NCBI GenBank assembly: GCA_903834185.1
Contig: CAILHX010000039.1
Coordinates: forward strand, 1 to 64,000
Source: an uncultured Methylophilaceae bacterium
Lineage (GTDB): Bacteria; Pseudomonadota; Gammaproteobacteria; Burkholderiales; Methylophilaceae
DNA: 64,000 nt
Direction: 5' to 3'
Each line of letters starts with the position of its first letter. Within the stretch, counting starts at the first letter, position 1. The position numbers were made by a program, and so were the translations under genes. A model generated the notes under the pieces. That model had not been told where the DNA came from. It saw only the letters and a list, made by a program, of their open reading frames with translations, and searched no databases. This document shows positions 17,830 through 26,823 of the stretch, piece by piece.

Positions 17830-19604
17830 AAAGCCAAGGTTTATCAGCGTTTCTCCGTCCATCTGTGTTCAACAGTGTTCATCTGTGGCTAATATTGTTA
17901 TTACTTTTGACATCCCCTGCCAGCTTCGCCGTCAGCAGCATAGATATCCATATCGGCGAGTTGCAGTATCAAACCGTCAAGGTGCAGAACGTGGTGGCGA
18001 CATTGGGCATGGACGGCCAGTGGAGCGGCGATGCCAGTGTTAAAAGCGACCTGACCGGGCTGGAGAAGATCACCCCGTTGCCGGTCAGGGTCAGCCATGG
18101 CAATGCGCAGGGCGTGGCGCAGTTCTCCGGTAGTCAAACCACCCTGCAAAAAGTGAAGGCAGAGCTGAACGTCAGCGACGTGGTGTTCAGCGATGCCGAT
18201 GGGTTGCATGCGGGCGACAAGCTGAATGCAAAGCTATTGGTCAATGCGGAAAATACGGGTGAGAGCTGGAACTGGTCCGGCAGCCTGGGCTGGCCGACAG
18301 GGGAGGCATTCTGGCAGCCGCTTTATCTGTCCAATCCGGGTTTGCAGCTATCCGCCAGCGGTGTGTGGCAGCCCGGACTGCTGACCGTAAGCAGTGGAGC
18401 ATTCAGCATGGTGGACATCGGGCAAATCGACTTCGACGGGCAGATGCACCTGCCGGACAAGACCGTGCAGACACTGAGTCTTTCCGCCAGCAAGCTGCAA
18501 CTGAGCAAGGCCTACACCACTTTATTCAAGCCCTTCTTTACCAAAGGCGAGCTTGGCGACCTGGAGGTGGCGGGGCAGGCCGACATCAAGGGCAGCATGG
18601 CGGACGGGCATATCCAGAGCTTTGCGCTGAATTTATTTGACGTAGACCTGGCGGATAAAAAGGACAAGTTCGCTTTCTATAAGGTGAACGCCGATATTCC
18701 CTGGAGCTATAAAGACAAGACGCACGCCGTGGTGAAATATGACGGCGGCCATGTGCTGGGTCTGAATCTGGGCCCAGCCAGCCATCAGGTTGATCTGGAG
18801 CGCTACTCGCTGGTGGCGCCGCACCTGAGGCTGCCGCTGCTGGATGGCGCGATAGTGGTGGATGATCTGGCGGCCTCCCTCATCAACGACCAGTGGAACT
18901 GGCGCATGCGCGCCGACACCGAAGGCATCACCATGCCGGAATTCACCCATGCCCTGAGCTGGCCGCGCATGGAAGGCAAGATACAGGCGCATATCCCGCA
19001 GGTACTGTATTACGGCGGTAAACTTAGTGTAAATGGCGAGATCAATCTGGGGCTGTTCAACGGTAGCGTAAGCCTGAACAAGCTCAACATCATAGACCCG
19101 ATAGGCGTGGCACCACGTTTAACTGCCGATGTGACCATGCGCAATATGGATATGGGACTGCTCACCAGCACTTTTTCGCTGGGGGCGATGCAGGGCCGGA
19201 TGGATGGCGATATCACGGATATGGAGCTCTCCAAGTGGCGGCCGGTAAAACTGAACGCCAGGTTCTACACCAGTGCCGGTGATTTCCCCAAAAAGATATC
19301 GCAACGTGCAGTAGAAAATATCTCGGCGCTGGGCGGCGCCGGTGCGGCAGCGGCGGTGCAACGCAGTTTTCTGCATTTTTTCAAGGAATTCAACTACCAG
19401 ACCATAGGCTGGTCATGCACACTGAGTAACGGCATCTGCAAAATGGCAGGTGCCGAGTCAACCCCGCAGGGGTATATCATCGTTAAAGGAAGTGGTATCC
19501 CGTCCATCACGGTCATGGGATACAATCAAAGCGTGAGTTGGGATGTGCTGGTGCAACGGGTACAGCGGATCATGCAAGGCAATGTCAAACCAGTGATTAA
19601 ATGA
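17826..19604 (+). CDS. ydbH: YdbH-like AsmA-family envelope protein
   Basis: A 592-residue, mostly beta-strand protein that I match to YdbH (dicarboxylate-transport/AsmA-like superfamily) mainly from its context: it is followed by a YnbE-like lipoprotein and a YdbL protein, the same order as in E. coli. YdbH is one of three partly redundant proteins thought to carry phospholipid from inner to outer membrane. Here residues 1-37 form a signal anchor (LWLILLLLLTSPASFAVS). The C-terminal 140 residues (MDMGLLTSTFSLGAMQGRMD onwards, LNGICKMAG) resemble the conserved family end. It is shorter than E. coli YdbH (about 880). The start codon and first 26 residues lie inside a repeat unit, so the true N-terminus may have been altered. 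Confidence 0.75.
   Translation: MKSQGLSAFLRPSVFNSVHLWLILLLLLTSPASFAVSSIDIHIGELQYQTVKVQNVVATLGMDGQWSGDASVKSDLTGLEKITPLPVRVSHGNAQGVAQFSGSQTTLQKVKAELNVSDVVFSDADGLHAGDKLNAKLLVNAENTGESWNWSGSLGWPTGEAFWQPLYLSNPGLQLSASGVWQPGLLTVSSGAFSMVDIGQIDFDGQMHLPDKTVQTLSLSASKLQLSKAYTTLFKPFFTKGELGDLEVAGQADIKGSMADGHIQSFALNLFDVDLADKKDKFAFYKVNADIPWSYKDKTHAVVKYDGGHVLGLNLGPASHQVDLERYSLVAPHLRLPLLDGAIVVDDLAASLINDQWNWRMRADTEGITMPEFTHALSWPRMEGKIQAHIPQVLYYGGKLSVNGEINLGLFNGSVSLNKLNIIDPIGVAPRLTADVTMRNMDMGLLTSTFSLGAMQGRMDGDITDMELSKWRPVKLNARFYTSAGDFPKKISQRAVENISALGGAGAAAAVQRSFLHFFKEFNYQTIGWSCTLSNGICKMAGAESTPQGYIIVKGSGIPSITVMGYNQSVSWDVLVQRVQRIMQGNVKPVIK
17855..17893 (+). repeat. CATCTGTG repeat, copy 2
   Basis: CCATCTGTGTTCAACAGTGT followed by TCATCTGTGGCTAAT. 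It is translated as PSVFNSVHLWLI within the signal peptide of the ydbH-like protein. Confidence 0.8.
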
Positions 19605-19816
19605 TCAGAAACAGGATGAAAATTATGCGAAACATGTTGTTAATCCCTTTGATGGCATCGCTGCTGGCAGTCTCTGCCTGCGTGACCATCAATATCTATT
19701 TCCCGGCAGCGGAAGCTGAAAAAGCCGCTGACAAGATCATCGATGACGTGTGGCAGATCAAAAAAGGCGAACAGCCCCCAGCAACCCCTGCTGATACGCC
19801 AGCGCCAACCAAATAA
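19601..19816 (+). CDS. ynbE: YnbE-like small lipoprotein
   Basis: A 71-residue lipoprotein; the ATG at 19601 overlaps the previous stop (ATGA), but the ATG at 19625 has AGGA eight bases upstream and gives the cleaner start MRNMLLIPLMASLLAVSAC. The lipobox is SAC, followed by VTINIYFPAAEAEKAADKII. The short strand VTINIYF matches the beta strand by which YnbE is proposed to extend YdbH into a bridge between the membranes, and this lipoprotein is regularly found before DUF1318 genes. The C-terminal part is Pro/Thr-rich (PPATPADTPAPTK). Translational coupling with the ydbH-like gene is likely. Confidence 0.72.
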   Translation: MIRNRMKIMRNMLLIPLMASLLAVSACVTINIYFPAAEAEKAADKIIDDVWQIKKGEQPPATPADTPAPTK

Positions 19817-19827
19817 GGAAATCCATT

Positions 19828-20235
19828 GTGAAAAAGATCATATTCATACTGATGTTGCTGGCTAGCTCATTAGCCATGGCTGCTGCCGACATCGAGATCA
19901 ACTCTCCTGCTGTCGCCAGCATCAGAAGCAGCATGCACGCGCGCCACGAACAAATGAAGCCGCTTTACGCCAGCGGCGCAATAGGGCTGACACGCGACGG
20001 TCTGGTAGGCGTGCGCGATGCCAATGCGATTCCGCTACGCGAGCGGCAGGGCGTGAATTCTCTGGTTGCTGCAGAAAACGGTGACCGCAATGCGCTGTAC
20101 AAAGAGATCGCCAACGCCAACGGCCACCCGGAATGGGAAGCCGAAGTGCGTAATACCTTTGCCCTGCGCTGGGCGCAGAAAGCGCCGGCGGGGTGGTGGT
20201 ATCAAGACCCGGGCGGAGCCTGGCTACAGAAATAA
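19828..20235 (+). CDS. ydbL: YdbL-family (DUF1318) periplasmic protein
   Basis: A 135-residue secreted protein with signal peptide MKKIIFILMLLASSLAMA. The mature part has the DUF1318 pattern: INSPAVASIRSSMHARHEQM, then a GAIGLTRDGLVGVRDA segment, LVAAENGDRNALYKEIANAN, and the terminal GWWYQDPGGAW. In E. coli YdbL is thought to act as a periplasmic helper that keeps YnbE-YdbH assembly in order. It starts 11 bases after the lipoprotein gene, so ydbH-ynbE-ydbL is one operon. A hairpin element with terminal inverted repeats begins at its stop codon. Confidence 0.88.
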   Translation: MKKIIFILMLLASSLAMAAADIEINSPAVASIRSSMHARHEQMKPLYASGAIGLTRDGLVGVRDANAIPLRERQGVNSLVAAENGDRNALYKEIANANGHPEWEAEVRNTFALRWAQKAPAGWWYQDPGGAWLQK

Positions 20236-20357
20236 TTTCAACTCTGAATCACAACGATCACTGCGTTGGCTGCGTCTTCAGCGCCTCGCCGTACTAAAGT
20301 ACTGTCTTCGGCGCTTCATCCTTGCCGCCTTGTGCTCCTTGCGATTGAGAGTTGAAA
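20236..20357. repeat. 122-bp hairpin element with 19-bp terminal inverted repeats
   Basis: Left end TTTCAACTCTGAATCACAA (20236-20254) is the reverse complement of the right end (20339-20357) with two mismatches. Inside, AGCGCC pairs with GGCGCT and the centre is GTACTAAAGTAC. The whole unit can fold into one long imperfect hairpin. This is the structure of a MITE or similar non-autonomous element. It begins one base after the ydbL stop. Confidence 0.7.
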
Positions 20358-20387
20358 CGAGAATAATGAATTGAATATGGAATCAGC

Positions 20388-21164
20388 ATGACACCCACAC
20401 TCGTTTTCGACATCGAAACCATCCCCGACACGGATGGCCTGAAAAAACTGCTCGACCTGCCGCCGGAGATGAGTGCGGAGGATGTCGCCAATATCGCTTT
20501 TCATCAACGCCGCCAGCATAACGGCAGCGACTTCCTGCCGTTGCAGCAGCATCGCGTGTGCGCCATCTCCTGTACCCTGCGCAGTGCCGAAGGTTTCAAA
20601 GTATGGTCGCTGGGCAGCGCGGACGAGGATGAAGGCAAGCTGATCCAGCGTTTTTTTGATGGCTTGGAGAAATATACGCCGCAACTGATCTCCTGGAACG
20701 GCGGCGGCTTCGATCTGCCGGTGCTGCACTACCGCGGGCTGATACACGGCGTGAAAGCGCCGCGCTATTGGGATATGGGCGAAGATGACCGCGAATTCAA
20801 ATGGAATAACTACATCAGCCGCTACCATATGCGCCATCTCGACCTGATGGACGTGCTGGCGATGTATCAGCCGCGCGCCAATGCGCCGCTGACCGAGATC
20901 GCCCAGCTATGCGGCTTTCCCGGCAAACTGGGGATGGACGGCAGCAAAGTGTGGGATGCCTACAAGAACGGCGAGATCGAAGCCATACGAAATTATTGCG
21001 AAACCGATGTGGTGAATACCTATCTGGTGTTCCTGCGTTTCCAATTGATGCGCGGCGCGTTGACGCCGGATGCGCATATCAACGAGGTCAATCTGGTACG
21101 CGAAACGCTGGAGAATGAGACTGCGCCGCACTGGCAGGAATTCCTGGCGGCGTGGAAGATGTAA
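20388..21164 (+). CDS. 3'-5' exonuclease, PolB-exonuclease-like
   Basis: A 258-residue DEDD-type exonuclease of the DNA_pol_B_exo-like group. The first motif FDIETIPD (Asp and Glu near 8-10) starts the RNase H-like fold; WNGGGFDLPVLHYRG (about 105-119) is the second (ExoII) motif, and the third is around YCETDVVNTYLVFLRF. It should remove nucleotides from 3' ends of DNA or RNA in the cytoplasm, with two metal ions. The gene stands alone after the hairpin element. The substrate is unknown, and the family is sometimes loosely annotated as polysaccharide-related, which I see no reason to follow. Confidence 0.88.
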   Translation: MTPTLVFDIETIPDTDGLKKLLDLPPEMSAEDVANIAFHQRRQHNGSDFLPLQQHRVCAISCTLRSAEGFKVWSLGSADEDEGKLIQRFFDGLEKYTPQLISWNGGGFDLPVLHYRGLIHGVKAPRYWDMGEDDREFKWNNYISRYHMRHLDLMDVLAMYQPRANAPLTEIAQLCGFPGKLGMDGSKVWDAYKNGEIEAIRNYCETDVVNTYLVFLRFQLMRGALTPDAHINEVNLVRETLENETAPHWQEFLAAWKM

Positions 21165-21187
21165 TACCGGAATTTAAAAAACGAGCC

Positions 21188-22075
21188 TTAAAGCAGTTGT
21201 TCCCGCTTCAGCAGCAACACATAATCGCCGCCGCTTGCCACTTCCAGCCAGTTGAACGACATGTCGGGATAGGCATGTTCCAGTGCATCACGGTTATGTC
21301 CGATCTCAACGATCAGCAGACCGCCCGGATGCAGGTGCGCGGCAGCATGTGCGAACAGGCTGCGTACATGTTCCAGTCCGTCTTCGCCTGAAGCCAGCGC
21401 CAGTTGCGGTTCATGGCGATATTCCGGCGGCAGCTCATGCATGCTGGGGGCGTTGACGTAAGGCGGGTTGCATACGATCACGTCATATAGCTTGCCCGTC
21501 AGTCCGCTCAGCATATCCGATTTCACCAGCGTCACCTGTTCCTGCATGCCGTAATCCGCCACGTTACGCGCCGCGACCGACAAAGCCTCGTCGGAGATAT
21601 CCACGGCATCTACCGCGGCATTGGGGAATGCGTGTGCCAGCAGGATGGCAAGGCAACCGCTGCCGGTGCAGATATCGGCAGCACTGACCACTTCCTCCGG
21701 GTTTTCCACCCATGGCACCAGCGATGTGCGCAGCAACTCGGCGATATGCGAGCGCGGCACGATCACGCGTTCATCCACATAGAACCTGAATTCGCCCAGC
21801 CATGCTTCCCTCACAAGATAAGCGGTAGGCACACGTTCATCCACGCGCCGTGCGATCAGGTGCAGCAGATGTTTACGCTCGCTCTCGGTAATGACTGCAT
21901 CGAGAAAAGTATCCAGCGTATCCATGGGCAGGTGCAGCGCAGCCAGTATCAGCCATGCCGCTTCGTCGAAGCTGTTGTCGGTGCCGTGGCCGTAGAACAG
22001 CACGGCTTCTTCAAATCGGCTGACGGCAAAACGCAGCCAGTCGCGTATGGTGAATAATTCGGTATGGGAACTCAT
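21188..22075 (-). CDS. prmB: Ribosomal protein L3 glutamine methyltransferase PrmB
   Basis: A 295-residue N5-glutamine methyltransferase. SAM motif I is ADICTGSGCLAILLAHAFP; the catalytic NPPY is in VIVCNPPYVNAPSMHELP. I call PrmB rather than PrmC because of that APSMHELPPEYRHEP sequence, which is typical of PrmB (E. coli 310 residues). It methylates a glutamine of ribosomal protein L3. It is the last gene of a yffB-dapE-prmB run: only three bases separate it from dapE. Confidence 0.93.
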   Translation of the reverse strand: MSSHTELFTIRDWLRFAVSRFEEAVLFYGHGTDNSFDEAAWLILAALHLPMDTLDTFLDAVITESERKHLLHLIARRVDERVPTAYLVREAWLGEFRFYVDERVIVPRSHIAELLRTSLVPWVENPEEVVSAADICTGSGCLAILLAHAFPNAAVDAVDISDEALSVAARNVADYGMQEQVTLVKSDMLSGLTGKLYDVIVCNPPYVNAPSMHELPPEYRHEPQLALASGEDGLEHVRSLFAHAAAHLHPGGLLIVEIGHNRDALEHAYPDMSFNWLEVASGGDYVLLLKREQLL

Positions 22076-22078
22076 GCT

Positions 22079-23567
<1,489 letters not shown>

Positions 23568-23587
23568 TTTTTAAACACTACTCTCAA

Positions 23588-23612
23588 ATAAAAATGCCCT
23601 CCGAAGAGGGCA
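23588..23612 (-). terminator. Terminator after the DHH phosphoesterase gene
   Basis: GCCCTC and GAGGGC pair across a four-base CGAA/TTCG loop (23596-23611). On the minus strand the hairpin is followed by ATTTTTATTT, a good intrinsic terminator. It separates the DHH gene from the yffB-dapE-prmB operon. Confidence 0.8.
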
Positions 23613-23633
23613 GTTTGCAGTGAACAAAACCTG

Positions 23634-24569
23634 TCAGCCGTCAGCGCGTATCTTGGCGATGATGGCTTGCAGGGTAGATTCCACCTGGTCGTTCGCGATC
23701 TGGCAGGTACCTGCATTCTCGTGACCGCCGCCGCCGTAACTCAGCATCAGTGCGCCGATGTCGGTCTTGGAAGAACGGTTGATAATGGATTTGCCGGTGG
23801 CAAACACGGTGTTCTGTTTCTGTACACCCCATAAAACGTGGATGGAGATGTTGGTCTCCGGGTACAGTGCGTAGATCATGAAGCGGTTGCCGGCGTAGAT
23901 GGTGTCTTCGTTGCGCAAGTCCAGCACTGCCAGATTGCCGTAGGTCTTGGTGCAGCGCTTGATCTGATCCTTGAACTTGCTCTCGTGTTCAAAGAACAGA
24001 TCCACACGTTCCTTCACATCCGGCAGTTCCATGATTTCGGCGATGTTATGGTTACGGCAGTATTTGATCAGATCCATCATCAACGCATAGTTGGAAATGC
24101 GGAAATCACGGAAACGTCCCAGACCGGTACGTGAATCCATCAGGAAGTTAAGCAGTACCCAGCCCGAAGGATTAAGAATTTCGTCTTGCGAGAATTGTGC
24201 GGAGTCACCTTTATCCACGGCGATCATCATGTCGTCCCACTCGGCGGGGAAGGCTTTCTTTCCGCCAAAATGTTCGTACACCACGCGTGCTGCCGACGGC
24301 GCATGCGGGATGATCACGTAGTTGGGGTTATCGCCGGTATTGCGCTCCGCTTCTGAGGAGTGGTGGTCAAGCGCCAGATGCACGCCTTTGACATAAGGGA
24401 GATTGGTCGTGATATCGTTCGGGCCGACACTGATCTTGCCGTCCTGCATATCTTTGGGGTGCACAAACAGGATATCGTTGATCATTTCCAGATGCTCAAG
24501 GAGTACCGCGCACACCAAACCGTCGAAGTCGCTACGGGTTACCAATCTGTATTTCTTTTTATCAGTCAT
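23634..24569 (-). CDS. DHH-family phosphoesterase (exopolyphosphatase-like)
   Basis: 311 residues of the DHH/DHHA1 superfamily. The name-giving triad is in HLALDHHSSEAERN near residue 72; the metal-binding Asp are in RSDFDGLVCAVL and MMIAVDKGDSAQF. The C-terminal DHHA1 domain holds SYGGGGHENAGTCQI. The start at 24569 is favoured by GGAGG five to six bases upstream, better than an ATG at 24581. Relatives hydrolyse short polyphosphates, pApA or nucleotide 3'-phosphates; which one applies here cannot be read from sequence. It has its own terminator. Confidence 0.87.
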   Translation of the reverse strand: MTDKKKYRLVTRSDFDGLVCAVLLEHLEMINDILFVHPKDMQDGKISVGPNDITTNLPYVKGVHLALDHHSSEAERNTGDNPNYVIIPHAPSAARVVYEHFGGKKAFPAEWDDMMIAVDKGDSAQFSQDEILNPSGWVLLNFLMDSRTGLGRFRDFRISNYALMMDLIKYCRNHNIAEIMELPDVKERVDLFFEHESKFKDQIKRCTKTYGNLAVLDLRNEDTIYAGNRFMIYALYPETNISIHVLWGVQKQNTVFATGKSIINRSSKTDIGALMLSYGGGGHENAGTCQIANDQVESTLQAIIAKIRADG

Positions 24570-24861
24570 ATTAACCTCCACTGCAAGATATTGAACTCAA
24601 TCCAGCCTCTATTCTACTGGATAGTAAACTATCAGGAATAGTGACATTGAGGAAAATTGCGTTTATTGATGCCCACGGGTTTTTTGGTTGCAACCGATTC
24701 AGGCATACGATATTTAGCCAGAAAAATGGGCGCTCGTACAGTTATTTTGCTGATTCTTGCACTGCAAAACCACAATTTATTCGAATTTTTTTCAATTTGA
24801 CTCTACATAATGTGGCTTGGGCAGTTTTTGAACATTAGAGGAATGCAGGGTTTCAAGATGA

Positions 24862-26784
24862 TTACTGACGACTTTCCAACTGTTCCCAGCGCAATAATGT
24901 GTTCTCCATCAGCAGGGCCAGCTCCGCCAGACGCAGTTGCAACGATTTTGCACGTGAAAGATCGTCACGGAACAGGCTGCCATCAGCCAAAGCCGCATTG
25001 ATGCTGGCTTGTTCGTTTTCCAACGCTTCTATGGCCTGCGGCAGGCCTTCCAGTTCCCTGGCTTCCTTGAAGCTGAGTTTTGATTTGACAGCTGATTTAA
25101 CCACTGATTTTTCTGTCGCTTCGGGAGCTGCAGGTGCAGTCGCCGCCGGCTTGACGCTGCCGGTCCGGGGTGTTGCTTGTGCCTGTGCCTGGAATCTTTG
25201 CCAGTCATCGTAACCGCCGCCGAATTCGGTGAGTTTGCCTTCACCTTCGAATGCGATCACCTGCGTCACCGTGTTTTCCAGAAAGGCGCGGTCGTGACTG
25301 ACCAGAAACAGCGTACCGCCGAAATCCTGCAATAAGGCTTCCAGCAATTCCAGAGTATCGATATCCAGGTCGTTGGTTGGTTCGTCCAGCACCAGCACAT
25401 TGGCGGTGCGGGCGAACAGGCGCGCCAGCAACAGCCGGTTGCGCTCGCCACCGGACAGCGACTTCACCGGGGCACGCACGCGTTGCGGCGGGAACAGGAA
25501 ATCTTCCAGATAGCTGATGACGTGTTTGCGTTCCTCGCCTATCTGTACGTAGTCCGAACCTGGCGCGATGGTGTCGGCGAGGGTAGCTTCCTCGTCCAGC
25601 TGTTCGCGCATCTGGTCGTAATAGGCCACGGTGATCTTGGTGCCGAGTGTGACGGTGCCGCTGTCCGCTTCCAGCTCCGCCAGAATCAGCTTGAGCAGGG
25701 TGGATTTGCCTGCGCCGTTAGGCCCCAGCAGGCCAATGCGGTCACCGCGCAGGATGCGTGTGGAGAAGTCGCTGATGATGGTGCGGCCATTGAAAGCCTT
25801 GCTCACATGTTCCAGTTCCGCCACCAGCTTTCCCGAGCGTTCACCGGCATCCAGCGCCAGGTTGACCCGCCCCTGGCGCTCGCGCCGCGCCGCACGTTCC
25901 AGCCTGAGCCGTTCCAGCCTGCGCACACGGCCCTCATTGCGGGTACGGCGGGCTTGTATGCCCTGGCGTATCCACACTTCTTCCTGCGCCAGGACTTTGT
26001 CGAATTTGGCTGATTGCTGGCTCTCTATGGCAAGCAATTCTTCTTTCTTGACCAGATAAGCGGTGAAGTTGCCTTTGAATTCGGTGATGTGGCCACGATC
26101 CAGCTCCACGATGCGTGTCGCCAGCCGGTCCAGGAAGCGCCGGTCGTGTGTGATGAACAACAATGCGCCGTTATAGTCCAGTAACAGATTCTCCAGCCAT
26201 TCGATGGCGGCAAAATCCAGGTGATTGGTGGGCTCATCCAGCAACAACACATCCGGCTCGGCAACCAGCGCACGTGCCAGCGCCACGCGCTTGCGCCAGC
26301 CGCCGGATAGGGTGGAGACCATGGTGTCGGCAGGCAGGGTAAGGCGCGTCAGCACCGTTTCCACTCGTGCCTGCACCTGCCAGCCATTCTGCGCTTCCAA
26401 TGCATGCTGCAGGGTTTCCATCTGCGCCAGCAGGGCATCGGTATCGGCATCCGGTTCGGCAAGGGCGTGGGAAACGGCATGATATTGCGTCAGTACATCC
26501 TTGAGCGGGCCCAAGCCTTCGGCAACGGCCTCGAATATGGTGTGATCCGGATCCAGCGGAGGCTCCTGCGGTACATAAGCCAGACGCATGCCGGGAGAAG
26601 TCCAAAGCTTGCCGTCGTCGAGCTTGCTGACGCTGGTGAGTACCTTGAGCAGGCTGGATTTGCCGGTGCCGTTGCGCCCGATCAGGCCGACGCGTTCGCC
26701 CGCATCCAGCTGGAAATCCACATGGTCGAGCAGGGGAGTCAAGCCGTAAGCGAGGCTGGCGTTATTTAAAGTGATTAAAGGCAT
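24862..26784 (-). CDS. uup: ABC-F family ATPase Uup
   Basis: A 640-residue cytoplasmic ATPase with two ABC domains and no membrane segment. First domain: Walker A GLIGRNGTGKSSLL, signature LSGGWRKRVALARAL, Walker B LLLDEPTNHLDF. Second domain: GLLGPNGAGKSTLL, LSGGERNRLLLARLF, LVLDEPTNDLDI. A linker lies between them, and the C-terminus (about 540-640) is a charged coiled coil (ELEGLPQAIEALENEQASI), which in Uup binds branched DNA. E. coli Uup has 635 residues. ABC-F proteins act on ribosomes; Uup also affects transposon excision and replication fork repair. Confidence 0.94.
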   Translation of the reverse strand: MPLITLNNASLAYGLTPLLDHVDFQLDAGERVGLIGRNGTGKSSLLKVLTSVSKLDDGKLWTSPGMRLAYVPQEPPLDPDHTIFEAVAEGLGPLKDVLTQYHAVSHALAEPDADTDALLAQMETLQHALEAQNGWQVQARVETVLTRLTLPADTMVSTLSGGWRKRVALARALVAEPDVLLLDEPTNHLDFAAIEWLENLLLDYNGALLFITHDRRFLDRLATRIVELDRGHITEFKGNFTAYLVKKEELLAIESQQSAKFDKVLAQEEVWIRQGIQARRTRNEGRVRRLERLRLERAARRERQGRVNLALDAGERSGKLVAELEHVSKAFNGRTIISDFSTRILRGDRIGLLGPNGAGKSTLLKLILAELEADSGTVTLGTKITVAYYDQMREQLDEEATLADTIAPGSDYVQIGEERKHVISYLEDFLFPPQRVRAPVKSLSGGERNRLLLARLFARTANVLVLDEPTNDLDIDTLELLEALLQDFGGTLFLVSHDRAFLENTVTQVIAFEGEGKLTEFGGGYDDWQRFQAQAQATPRTGSVKPAATAPAAPEATEKSVVKSAVKSKLSFKEARELEGLPQAIEALENEQASINAALADGSLFRDDLSRAKSLQLRLAELALLMENTLLRWEQLESRQ

Positions 26785-26823
26785 GCAGTATTTACAGTGA
26801 TTAGTGTGTTAATGATCTGGAAG

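Noticed and set aside
24582-24861. Possible 65-residue gene at 24,641-24,838
   Set aside because: No ribosome binding site, no hydrophobic or motif structure; the gap is AT-rich and looks like promoter space for the DHH gene.
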